From: Moduliflexus sp964602655
Lineage (GTDB): Bacteria > Moduliflexota > Moduliflexia > Moduliflexales > Moduliflexaceae
Direction of reading: 5' to 3'
Assembly (NCBI GenBank): GCA_964602655.1
Contig: CAZRSF010000028.1
Location: 1-64,000 of the forward strand
Length of the DNA stretch: 64,000 nucleotides
Positions 22,501 to 30,522 of the stretch are shown in pieces (positions within the stretch are counted from its first letter, which is position 1; each line of letters opens with the position of its first letter). The notes under the pieces were generated by a model. The model was not told the DNA's origin and searched no databases. It saw only the letters and a list, made by a program, of their open reading frames with translations. The position numbers and the translations under genes are program-made.

Positions 22501-23856
22501 ATGCGTATTTCTGAAGACCACGCCTCGTTGGATCAAAATAACGAGACGCCTACCTATTATTTTATCAGTGATTTACATATCGGCGGCGATGGCGCGCTTG
22601 ATCATTGCGAGTTCGAAACGGAATTAATTGCGTTTCTGCAACAAATCGCCAGGGGGCCGAAACCTGCTGAATTGATTATTGTCGGCGATGCGTTCGGATT
22701 GTGGGAGCTTACCGAAACCAACGGCATGTCGAAATTGGAATTGATCATTCAATCGCATCCTATCCTGTTCGAGCAATTTCGCGTGGCTGGAGAACAGATC
22801 AAAATTACAATGCTTCCCGGCAATCACGATTATGAACTGGCCTGTGTTCCTGCCTATAAACATCTGTTAGCAGAGCATAACATCCACCTTGATCCGGAAT
22901 CGGCGACGACGCGGCCTATTGCCGGATATACGATTTGGATCGAACACGGCAATCAACGTGACGCATTTAATGCGTTTCCTGATTTCGGTAATCCGCACAG
23001 CCTGCCGTTTGGTTATTTCGTCACCGCGCCGGGCTTGCGAGCGGTAGGCCGCCGCGTCAAAGAAGGACGGGGCGCCTGGCTGAAAGATTTGCAGTCGGTG
23101 CATCCGACCGAAGAGATTCCGTTCTGGGCATGGTCGAATTATTTTTACCGGGAAATGAGCATGTTCTTGCGCTGGTGTCTGCTCCCGTTTCTCGTCTCGT
23201 TTACGATCAGCGTGATCGTCTATTTAGGACGATTTCTCGAAGAAATCGGCGCGCTGCCGACTGATGTGTTTCATATCGAATTAGCCCGACATCTCGGCAT
23301 TCCCGGCAGGCTGATTGACTGGGTGATGTGGGGCAATATGACACTGATTTCGTTTTTTCTGATTTTGGCGATTCCGCTTACGCTGTTAGTGCGCGATTTC
23401 CTTTCCGCCTGCCAACGCTACGGACTGCGGCGTTCCGGGCGAATCAAAATTCAAAAAGAAGAGCGCTACTTAGCGGCGGCGGAGGAGGTGTTTGCGCAAG
23501 ACCCGTCTATCGCGTTGTTTATTTATGGGCACACGCATGCGGCGTCATTGCGGCAGGTGGGACAGCGCTACGTCATCAATACCGGCACATGGATGAAACT
23601 GTTGGAAAGCGTCCCCTCCGGTTTTCGGCTGCTGCCGGATGTGTATATTCCCTCGTATCAGTTGAATTATTTTACGGTCTGGCAGGATCGCGATGACATC
23701 CGCGTTCAATATCATGTCATTCCCAAAGCGATTCCACATGGCCTGACGCCGCTGCAAAAAATACTCATTCGCGGCAAATGGCATCCCAGACCCCGCGTCA
23801 TTCCGCGAGAGACGGTGATTCCGTTAATGGCGGATCGGCTGGTCAAAGCAGAATAA
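22501..23856 (+). CDS. Calcineurin-like metallophosphoesterase with transmembrane hairpin
   Basis: 451 residues. The two-metal phosphoesterase motifs are complete: SDLHIGG at 22, VGDAFGLWE at 60, LPGNHDYE at about 105, EHGNQRD at about 143 and YGHTHAAS at about 341. The arrangement near the N-terminus resembles LpxH-type UDP-2,3-diacylglucosamine hydrolases, but the substrate is uncertain. Two hydrophobic segments (about 224-245, LLPFLVSFTISVIVYLG, and 275-298, TLISFFLILAIPLTLLV) are inserted before the GHTH motif, so the catalytic domain is interrupted by a membrane hairpin and both catalytic parts should face the cytoplasm. No clear ribosome site precedes the ATG; the GC-rich leader lies upstream. 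Confidence 0.82.
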   Translation: MRISEDHASLDQNNETPTYYFISDLHIGGDGALDHCEFETELIAFLQQIARGPKPAELIIVGDAFGLWELTETNGMSKLELIIQSHPILFEQFRVAGEQIKITMLPGNHDYELACVPAYKHLLAEHNIHLDPESATTRPIAGYTIWIEHGNQRDAFNAFPDFGNPHSLPFGYFVTAPGLRAVGRRVKEGRGAWLKDLQSVHPTEEIPFWAWSNYFYREMSMFLRWCLLPFLVSFTISVIVYLGRFLEEIGALPTDVFHIELARHLGIPGRLIDWVMWGNMTLISFFLILAIPLTLLVRDFLSACQRYGLRRSGRIKIQKEERYLAAAEEVFAQDPSIALFIYGHTHAASLRQVGQRYVINTGTWMKLLESVPSGFRLLPDVYIPSYQLNYFTVWQDRDDIRVQYHVIPKAIPHGLTPLQKILIRGKWHPRPRVIPRETVIPLMADRLVKAE

Positions 23857-23904
23857 ATATGTTCATGAATTCGTGATAACTTATCATTTCAAAAGGAGAA
23901 AAAT

Positions 23905-25326
23905 ATGCAACTCGCATTGATGCATGGATTGTATGGCGCAACTATCGTGATGATTGTGTATAATGCCCTGCTGTTCATCAATCTCAAAGAATGGGAGTAT
24001 CTTGCATTTGTCGGCTTATTATGCGGCGTTGGGATTAATTTTGCGCTGGTCGAAGAGCCTGCGTTCGCGCAATATGCGGACATGTTTTTGCTGAAAGTCT
24101 TTATCACTGGCGAGATTATTGCGAGTACGCTCTTTTTTGCCCGCTATTTTTTAAAAACCGCGCGATTTCCTCGCTATGATGCGATGATTCAATGGGGATT
24201 GAAAGGGCTAATGATTGCGGTGGGCATTGATATCGTTCTGCAAAAGATAATAATCCTGTTAATCTATCTGTTCGTCGTGTTTTTCGGGCTTTTGATTGCT
24301 GGCATTCTCCTCTGGAAAATGAAGGTGAGAGAAGCGCGTTATTATGTATTGGCCTGGAGTCTCTATCTGCTGGGGTCATTGCTGTTTCTCGGCGTGTACT
24401 CTCAATCAGGCATGCCGAACAACCTGCTGATTCGATATAGTCCGAATCTCGGATTTTTTTGTTTGATGGTGTTTCTGGCTTTAGGGCTTGCCGATAAAAT
24501 TCAATCATTGATCCGGCAAATTACGTCGGTGCAACGCGCGCTGATCTCGCATAGCCATCAGGTGGGTGAGGGGGCGACGCAGCTCTCTTCAGCCGTGACG
24601 AAACAGGCGGCGGCAACTGAAGAAGCTTCCGCCTCTATCGAGCAGGTCGCCGCCACGATTCGCCAGATGTCGAATAATGCCTTGCAGACCGAACAGATCG
24701 CGATCAAGGCCGTGACACAGGCGCAAGATGGATGCGCTGCGGTTAAAGAATCCGTCAAAGCGATGCGGCAGATTTCGGAAAATATTCAAATCGTGAAAGC
24801 AATTGCGGCAGAAACCAGGATGCTCTCGTTAAACGCGACCATTGAAGCGGCCAAAGCGCAGGAATACGGCAAAGGCTTTGCCGTTGTCGCCTCAGAAGTT
24901 CGCTCGCTCGCGGATCGCAGCCGGGTTCTTGCGCAAGATATTATAAAATTGGTCAATGAAGGCGTGGAAAAAGCGGAACATGCCGGGGAGATGATTGATC
25001 TTCTGACCCCGGACATTCAAAAAACCGCGCAGCTTATCCAGGAAATCAGCATGGCGAGTCAGGAGCAAAGTTCTGGCATTCAACAAATTTCAATCGCCGT
25101 TCATCAGATTGATCAAGTCTCGCAGCAAAATGCGGCCATGTCCGAAGAATTAGCCGCGATGGCCGAGGAATTGACGACTCATGCGGGCGTAGCCTCCGAG
25201 CAGCACCCTCCCTCAACAACGCCAATGCCCCCTCTTCCGACCACGCGCAAGTATGTGTCTGCCAGCCACACTAACGCCAAGAATCAGCCGCCCGACCAGT
25301 ATGATGAACAATTCGAGCGCTATTAA
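23905..25326 (+). CDS. 7TMR-DISM membrane domain fused to a chemoreceptor signalling domain
   Basis: 473 residues. Residues 1-205 form seven hydrophobic helices of the 7TMR-DISM type (GLYGATIVMIVYNALLF, then FARYFLKT and GLADKIQSL as the exit helix). Residues 205-430 are a methyl-accepting signalling coiled coil with the hairpin-tip region AAETRMLSLNATIEAAKA, GKGFAVVASEVRSLADRS. The extracellular DISMED2 sensor that normally precedes the 7TM part is missing; the protein begins at the first helix, with AAGGAGA before the ATG. It therefore probably senses through the membrane domain itself or a partner. The tip sequence deviates from the CheA-binding consensus (ETRMLSLNAT for QTNLLALNAA), so it may not couple to CheA. 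Confidence 0.85.
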   Translation: MQLALMHGLYGATIVMIVYNALLFINLKEWEYLAFVGLLCGVGINFALVEEPAFAQYADMFLLKVFITGEIIASTLFFARYFLKTARFPRYDAMIQWGLKGLMIAVGIDIVLQKIIILLIYLFVVFFGLLIAGILLWKMKVREARYYVLAWSLYLLGSLLFLGVYSQSGMPNNLLIRYSPNLGFFCLMVFLALGLADKIQSLIRQITSVQRALISHSHQVGEGATQLSSAVTKQAAATEEASASIEQVAATIRQMSNNALQTEQIAIKAVTQAQDGCAAVKESVKAMRQISENIQIVKAIAAETRMLSLNATIEAAKAQEYGKGFAVVASEVRSLADRSRVLAQDIIKLVNEGVEKAEHAGEMIDLLTPDIQKTAQLIQEISMASQEQSSGIQQISIAVHQIDQVSQQNAAMSEELAAMAEELTTHAGVASEQHPPSTTPMPPLPTTRKYVSASHTNAKNQPPDQYDEQFERY

Positions 25327-25329
25327 AAT

Positions 25330-26244
25330 ATGAGAAATGTGTTGCGTTCTCTCCCGGCGTATTGGTTGATCTGGCTGAGGCATCCGCGTTCCGTCACGTT
25401 GCGCAGACGGTCGCGGGCGCTGGGCGATAATTTGCTGCTGTCGTGTTTAGCGCGGGAAATCAAACGGCGCGATCCGTCGCGCTATGTCATTGTGGAAACG
25501 TGCTGGCCGGAATTGTTCGACCAGAACCCGCATGTCAACGCGATTTTCACAATCAAAGCCGCCTTATGGTATTATAAAGCCGAATATGTGATTCAGCCGA
25601 ACACGCAGACGCATCTCATTGACCAGATGATCGCGAAACTTCCCTTTTCTTTTCAGGACTGGGAACGACAAGTGGATTTGTCGTATCGCGAAAACGCCGT
25701 GAACGATACGCTGCAAGGCATACCGTCGTCATATTTTGTCGTCAATCCCTCTGGCAAACAGAAACATTCCGCCAATCGAAAGGAATGGGGCTGGCAGAAT
25801 TTTTGCGAACTGCGCCAACGATTCGCAGCCGCGCCGTTCGTCCAAATCGGCGATACCGAGACGCCCTTGCTGCCGGACACGATTGACCGGCGCGGGCGTC
25901 CGATTCTCGAGTCCGCGCATCTCATCAAATACGCGCTTGTCGGCATCTTTTTGGAAGGCGGCATGATGCACGTCGCGAACGCAGTCAATACGCCGTCGGT
26001 GATCATTTACGGCGGCCTGATTCGCCCGGAGATTTCCGGCTATGCGATGCACCGCAATCTGTACGCCGCGCCGCCATGCAGTCCGTGTTTTACATCGGAA
26101 GCGGCGATGATAGATTGTCCGACGATGGAATGTATGCGCATGATTTCCGTTGAACAGGCTGCGGCGGCAGTTGAGGAGTTGCGACGTCAACGGAAAATTA
26201 TTTCTCTCGGTCAAAATATTTATTCGCCCCGCGCGCAGTCATGA
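25330..26244 (+). CDS. Glycosyltransferase family 9 (heptosyltransferase-like)
   Basis: 304 residues of the GT-B fold family used in lipopolysaccharide core synthesis (ADP-heptose transfer). It begins with SRALGDNLLLSCLAREIKRR, the GT9 acceptor-side loop GDxxLLTP, and ends with the nucleotide-binding half: NPSGKQKHSANRKEWGW, GMMHVANAVNTPSVIIYGG (the G-x-MH-A-x-PS motif) and CSPCFTSEAAMIDCPTMECM with cysteines typical of the family. The acceptor is unknown. It starts 3 nt after the chemoreceptor-like gene. Confidence 0.85.
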   Translation: MRNVLRSLPAYWLIWLRHPRSVTLRRRSRALGDNLLLSCLAREIKRRDPSRYVIVETCWPELFDQNPHVNAIFTIKAALWYYKAEYVIQPNTQTHLIDQMIAKLPFSFQDWERQVDLSYRENAVNDTLQGIPSSYFVVNPSGKQKHSANRKEWGWQNFCELRQRFAAAPFVQIGDTETPLLPDTIDRRGRPILESAHLIKYALVGIFLEGGMMHVANAVNTPSVIIYGGLIRPEISGYAMHRNLYAAPPCSPCFTSEAAMIDCPTMECMRMISVEQAAAAVEELRRQRKIISLGQNIYSPRAQS

Positions 26245-26309
26245 CAACACGTTCGTATTTCTGGCAGAACGTTATTTTTGAGAAGGCGCGCTCAATGATT
26301 GCGATATGA
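26241..26309 (+). pseudogene. Possible truncated start of a lost downstream gene
   Basis: ATGA overlap with the GT9 stop opens a 22-codon frame (MTTRSYFWQNVIFEKARSM.) that stops at once, just before AT-rich sequence. The 4-nt overlap is what a coupled following gene would show, so this may be the stump of one. It is too short to identify. Confidence 0.2.
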
Positions 26310-26716
26310 TTATCTCAATTTTCAAATTTATTCGTCATAATACCATGAGAGAGAATCTTCACGCATTCTCATTGAAAAAGACACGATAATAGACTGTTAT
26401 GATGCCATATATGCTCAGAATAATTTTTCTTTAAGAAATGTATATTTTTTAAATTATCTTAATTGCTGAATTTAATTGCAGGAGAGGGAAAGACAAGATC
26501 GGCGCGGAAGCCCTGCGCGTTTTTATAATATAATCTTGTGTTTTTTTGCTTGACAAGAGCACGGAATAAATAGTGATGTTTCCCGCGACGAGTAAACCGT
26601 TAGCTATCAAACTTCGAAGAAGTAAGTTAAATTTTCATCCTTAGCATAAGAGAATCTGACCCGCCATTGCGCGAGTATTCTCTTCATCATGCAAGGAACT
26701 GGCGAGGAGGATTGCC
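26310..26716. other. AT-rich promoter region of the sugar ABC importer
   Basis: About 400 nt of AT-rich sequence. TTGACA at 26550-26555 lies in a block TTTTTTGCTTGACAAGA (26544-26560) identical to the one at the lacI promoter (16822-16838), but the GAACGTTCGC palindrome does not follow. A GAGGAGG ribosome site lies just before the ATG at 26717. No gene is seen. Confidence 0.5.
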
Positions 26717-28000
26717 ATGAAAAAAGTGTTGATGGTGATGTTGAGCGCACTGATGGTTGTTTCGATGTTTCAGCCGGTACAGGCAGAAACCGTGAAGCTG
26801 AAAATGTTTCACTATTTGGAAGCGACAGATAAGGTTGCGATGACCAACTGGGAAGAAGTCTTAACCGCGTTCCAAGCCGCGAATCCTGACATCGAATTGG
26901 AAATCGAGTATCTCACCAACGAACCGTACCATAACAAATTACAGACGCTGTCAGTCGCAAATGAATTACCGGATATCATGTTCCTCTGGCCGGACAAACG
27001 GACAGGGTATGTTACCGCGAGCGGCAAAGTGAAAGACCTGCGCGAATTTTTGAAAGGTCATGAAGGCGAATTCGTCAACGGCGCATTGACTCCTCAAGGG
27101 CCGAACGGCGAGATCTATGAATTGCCCGAACAAATGACGGCGACTCACGTTATGTACGCGAATGAAAAGCTGATGAAAGACTTAGGCTTGACCTTCCCGG
27201 CAACGATGGATGAACTGATCGCGCAGGGCGAGAAGATTCGCGCTGCCGGCTTGATTCCGATTGCCATGTCGAACAAAGATGGCTGGCAGATGCAGTCCTG
27301 CTTATTAAGCGCTTTGACGGAACGCGCAGGCGGGATGGAATGGTACAACAAAGCGTTGAAAGGCGACGGCGCATCATTTGCCGATCCGGAATTCATCAAT
27401 GCCTTGACGGTGATTGATACGCTCAGCAAAAAAGAAATGTTCATGCCGGGGATCAATCAGGCCGATTACGGTTCAGAAATGACCGAATTCATCAACGAAA
27501 AAGCCGTGTATATGATTGATGGCGGCTGGCGTGTGAATAACCTGGTTGGCGAGTTGAAACCAGAGCAGAAAGAATATATTACGCTGCATACTTTCCCGGC
27601 CATTCCTGATCAAAAAGGTCAAGCGGGATCGACGGCTGCTGTTGCCGGAACCGGTCATGGCATGAATGTGGCGCTTGAAGGCGCAAAAGCCGAAGCTGCC
27701 TGGAAATGGATTTGGTTCTATTCTGGCCCGGAGGGCGCAAAAATTCGCCGCGAAAATGGCGCGCTGCCTGCGTATAAACTTCCGATGCAAGAAGACCTGG
27801 ACCCGATGATCAAAAAATTAGCAGAATTCGTCGCGTCCACTCCGACGGGCTACGTGCTTGACTCCGTGTTGGATGGCGAAGGCATGGGCGTATTACAGCC
27901 GGCGATTCAGGAAATGATTCTTGGCGCAAAAACCCCGGAACAAGTCGCAAAAGAGTATGAAGCCTGGGTGGCTGCCAACGACTCGAACCGCAAGAAATAA
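26717..28000 (+). CDS. Sugar ABC transporter substrate-binding protein (CUT1)
   Basis: 427 residues. Periplasmic family 1 solute receptor for oligosaccharides or monosaccharides. Signal peptide MKKVLMVMLSALMVVSMFQ ending at VQA. The mature protein has the family pattern: LKMFHYLEATDKVAMTNWEEVLTAF (split here as KLKMFHY and ANPDIELEIEY), LPDIMFLWPDK, YELPEQMTATHVMYANEKLM, and a C-terminal EQVAKEYEAWVAAN. GAGGAGG precedes the start. Two permease genes follow after a hairpin; no ATPase gene is present, so the importer must share one encoded elsewhere (MsmK-like). The sugar is not readable. Confidence 0.93.
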   Translation: MKKVLMVMLSALMVVSMFQPVQAETVKLKMFHYLEATDKVAMTNWEEVLTAFQAANPDIELEIEYLTNEPYHNKLQTLSVANELPDIMFLWPDKRTGYVTASGKVKDLREFLKGHEGEFVNGALTPQGPNGEIYELPEQMTATHVMYANEKLMKDLGLTFPATMDELIAQGEKIRAAGLIPIAMSNKDGWQMQSCLLSALTERAGGMEWYNKALKGDGASFADPEFINALTVIDTLSKKEMFMPGINQADYGSEMTEFINEKAVYMIDGGWRVNNLVGELKPEQKEYITLHTFPAIPDQKGQAGSTAAVAGTGHGMNVALEGAKAEAAWKWIWFYSGPEGAKIRRENGALPAYKLPMQEDLDPMIKKLAEFVASTPTGYVLDSVLDGEGMGVLQPAIQEMILGAKTPEQVAKEYEAWVAANDSNRKK

Positions 28001-28015
28001 CACGTTTATTCTCAC

Positions 28016-28052
28016 TTACGGAGAGCGACTTCGCTCTCCGTAACGTTTTTTC
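28016..28052 (+). terminator. Hairpin between receptor and permease genes
   Basis: Perfect 13-bp arms TTACGGAGAGCGA (28016-28028) and complement (28031-28043), then CGTTTTTTCG. Probably a partial terminator giving more receptor than permease. Confidence 0.65.
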
Positions 28053-28151
28053 GACTATTCATCTCTCCATCTCCTCCCGATGCGTTTGCTTGTGTCCATC
28101 ATGATTGCATCTAACGAGGGGGGCTGAATTATTCTGCATGAGGAGTTCATC

Positions 28152-29078
28152 GTGAAACAAGAAACGCTCAAAAAAGTGAGTTATGGTCTGTTGGTTGGGC
28201 CGTCGGTGTTACTGTACGCGTCGTTTATGATCTTTCCGGTCATCGCCTGCTTTACCTTGAGTTTTACCAATTGGGCAGGCCAGGGTTTTGGCGAATGGTG
28301 GGCATCAGGCCAGGGCGAAGCCGGCAAAGACCTCTTTATCGGGTTGACCAATTACTTGACAGCGTTGAAAGACCCGATCTTTCTTCATGGCCTGCGCAAC
28401 AACATCGCTGTCGTCGGAATTTCAGTGCTCGGACAGATTCCTCTCGGCTTTATCTTAGCCTACATCATTCATCGTAAATTAGTGCGCGCCGAAGGTTTTT
28501 TTACCGCAATGATTTTTTTGCCGATTACGATTTCGGCAGTCGTCGTCGCGCTGCTCTGGCAGCAAATCTTTTCGCCGGTTGGCCTGTACACCACCTTTAT
28601 GCGTATGTTAACGGGCAACCCGCGGTATGTGCTGCAAATTTTCGAAAATAAAACATTTGCCATTCTCCCCGTTCTCTTTGTGATTCTCTGGATGTACACC
28701 GGTATTTATCTGATTATTTTCTTAGCGAACTTACAAAAAATCAATCCGTCTGTGATTGAAGCGGCCATTATTGACGGCGCCTCGGAAAGCCAAATCCTGT
28801 TCAAAATTATTATCCCTTCGATGTTGAATGTCATCTTCACGACGATGATTTTCGCGATTTCCGGCAGTTTGACCAGCTTCGATTTGATCTGGGCGATGAC
28901 CGGTGGCGGACCTGCGCACTATACCGAAGTCATCGCGATTTATATGTATGTGAATACCTTCAAATATTATAAATACGGATTCGGCGCGGCAGTCTCGATG
29001 ATCATCATCATCTTGAGCATCGGGTTGATTACGACACTTCAAGCCATTTTCAAAAAATTCGAAGCCAAATACGAATAG
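28152..29078 (+). CDS. Sugar ABC transporter permease, MalF type
   Basis: 308 residues, six membrane helices. First permease of a CUT1 importer in the cytoplasmic membrane. The cytoplasmic EAA loop that docks the ATPase is EAAIIDGASESQILFKIIIPSML, visible as EAAIIDGAS and IIIPSML at about 200-220. The first helix (LLVGPSVLLYASFMIFPVIA) and the long periplasmic loop after it are typical of MalF-like subunits. GAGGAG precedes the GTG/ATG start region. The next permease begins 10 nt after its stop. Confidence 0.92.
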   Translation: MKQETLKKVSYGLLVGPSVLLYASFMIFPVIACFTLSFTNWAGQGFGEWWASGQGEAGKDLFIGLTNYLTALKDPIFLHGLRNNIAVVGISVLGQIPLGFILAYIIHRKLVRAEGFFTAMIFLPITISAVVVALLWQQIFSPVGLYTTFMRMLTGNPRYVLQIFENKTFAILPVLFVILWMYTGIYLIIFLANLQKINPSVIEAAIIDGASESQILFKIIIPSMLNVIFTTMIFAISGSLTSFDLIWAMTGGGPAHYTEVIAIYMYVNTFKYYKYGFGAAVSMIIIILSIGLITTLQAIFKKFEAKYE

Positions 29079-29088
29079 GAGAACCGAC

Positions 29089-29958
29089 ATGAAATCCCAA
29101 TACGAATACAATGCCTTATGGAAAAGCGCAGCATATCTGATCATGGTGGGGTTTACGCTGTTGACCGTGTTGCCCCTGATCTGGCTGTTTTACAGTTCCT
29201 TCAAACCGCATGCCGATATTGTGCGGAATATTTTCGCGCTGCCGACGGCGCTCAACCTTGAAAACTACGCAAACGCCTGGAAAGGAGGAAACTTCGGCGC
29301 AAAGAGTTGGACAGACGGATACTTTGCGATTTATACGCTGAACAGTATTTTCTTTTCGGTCGCGACGACGCTGATTACGACCGTGCTTGCCTTAACCACC
29401 GGGTACGGCATCGCCAAATTCGGGTATAAAATTTCCGCTCCGATCTATGGGGCTTTTTTGTTGGGATTGCTGCTGACCGTTCACTCGATCTTAGTGCCGT
29501 TGTTCGTGATGGAAAAAAGTATCGGCATTTACGATACCCGCATCGGCGTGTTACTGCCATACGTCGCATTCGGCCTCCCATTTTTGGTGTTTCTGGCGAC
29601 GTCATTTATCAGGGGATTGCCTGCCGAAATCGAGGAATCGGCGATTATTGACGGCGCGAATTACCTGCAAGTCTTTTGGTATGTGATTCTGCCGATTTGC
29701 CGACCGGTGGTCGCTACGATGATGATCTTCCGCTTTTTAGGCGCATGGAATGAATTCGCGCTGGTGCTTGTCCTGACCAGTAAAACCGCGATTCGAACGC
29801 TGCCGGTCGGCATCAACGCGTTCGCCGGAGGCATGACGCGCGATTATGGGACGCAGTTTGCGGCGCTCGTCATCGGCACATTGCCGATGATTATTTTTTA
29901 CATCTTTTTCAACCAACGCATTCAACAGGGATTTGCCTCTGGCGGCCTGAAAGAGTAA
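29089..29958 (+). CDS. Sugar ABC transporter permease, MalG type
   Basis: 289 residues, six membrane helices. Second CUT1 permease. The MalG-type start is LLTVLPLIWLFYSSFKP, and the EAA loop is EESAIIDGANYLQVFWYVILP at about 182-203 (EESAIIDGA shown). Ends with the usual FFNQRIQQGFASGGLKE. AGGAGAACC lies before the ATG. A strong terminator follows, which closes the three-gene importer without an ATPase gene. Confidence 0.92.
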   Translation: MKSQYEYNALWKSAAYLIMVGFTLLTVLPLIWLFYSSFKPHADIVRNIFALPTALNLENYANAWKGGNFGAKSWTDGYFAIYTLNSIFFSVATTLITTVLALTTGYGIAKFGYKISAPIYGAFLLGLLLTVHSILVPLFVMEKSIGIYDTRIGVLLPYVAFGLPFLVFLATSFIRGLPAEIEESAIIDGANYLQVFWYVILPICRPVVATMMIFRFLGAWNEFALVLVLTSKTAIRTLPVGINAFAGGMTRDYGTQFAALVIGTLPMIIFYIFFNQRIQQGFASGGLKE

Positions 29959-29986
29959 GCGTACTCAGCAAACATCATCCCACATC

Positions 29987-30025
29987 AAAAAGCCCGGTTT
30001 CTCAACGAAACCGGGCTTTTTGCGC
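29987..30025 (+). terminator. Rho-independent terminator of the ABC importer operon
   Basis: 15-bp arms AAAAAGCCCGGTTTC (29987-30001) and complement (30007-30021) with a 5-nt loop; the 3' arm ends in TTTTT. Symmetric A/T runs allow action on both strands. Confidence 0.9.
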
Positions 30026-30061
30026 GTTGCCCACGCAGTCGCCCTTCCCTGACGGCAAATT

Positions 30062-30199
30062 TTACGCTGACGCCTCCGATGAGGAACGCACGCATTCGAC
30101 CGTTTCGCGAGGCAAGCCGGTCCACTGCATGATCTGTTCTATCGCAAAGCCATTTCGCAAGAGTTCGCGCGCCACTTGTTGTTTTCCTTCAAATTCCTT
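30062..30199 (-). pseudogene. 3' remnant of an Rpn/PD-(D/E)XK nuclease-like gene
   Basis: On the minus strand the last ~45 codons read GKQQVARELLRNGFAIEQIM, then TGLPRETVECVRS, the C-terminal helix-pair typical of Rpn-type recombination-promoting nucleases (pattern GxxxAxxLLxxGxxxExIxxxTGLxxxxVExL). The rest of that open frame (to 30400) is made only of the palindromic repeat 30200-30373, so the gene's body is lost. Confidence 0.5.
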
Positions 30200-30373
30200 G
30201 CCCTGAAAGGGCAGCGGGGTACAGACAGCGGTTTCAACCGCTGGGAACAGGCTCCGCGCTGCTTCCGCCCTGAAGGGGCGGAGGAGCATCTTCCGCCCCT
30301 TCAGGGCGCATCGGTGACTGGCCGTGTTCCTGGGGATGCATCCCCAGGCTGTATTCCCCTGCCCTTTCAGGGC
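30200..30373. repeat. Inverted repeat element of the GCCCTGAAAGGGC family
   Basis: Ends GCCCTGAAAGGGC (30200-30212) and GCCCTTTCAGGGC (30361-30373) enclose TGTATTCCCC/GGGGTACAGACAG arms and an inner palindrome TTCCGCCC-TGAAGGGGCGGA. Related sequence lies at 11195-11240 and 60864-60960. It has inserted into the nuclease-like remnant. Confidence 0.7.
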
Positions 30374-30522
30374 AGAACGCGACATTTTCAAATCGAACAA
30401 CGTAGTATTAGGGCGTTGACACCATTAGAGAATGTCTGCCGGATGCTCGCGCGGAAGCGCGTTGGGGAAGGCGGGGAAACCTCACAGACTTTTAACGCCT
30501 GTGAGGTTGTGAGGGCGAGCGA
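30374..30522. other. Spacer after repeat element
   Basis: No gene. A palindrome CCTCACAGACTTTTAACGCCTGTGAGG lies at about 30480-30506 (arms CCTCACAG / CTGTGAGG), close to the DctP stop codon, and could end that gene's transcript. Confidence 0.4.
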
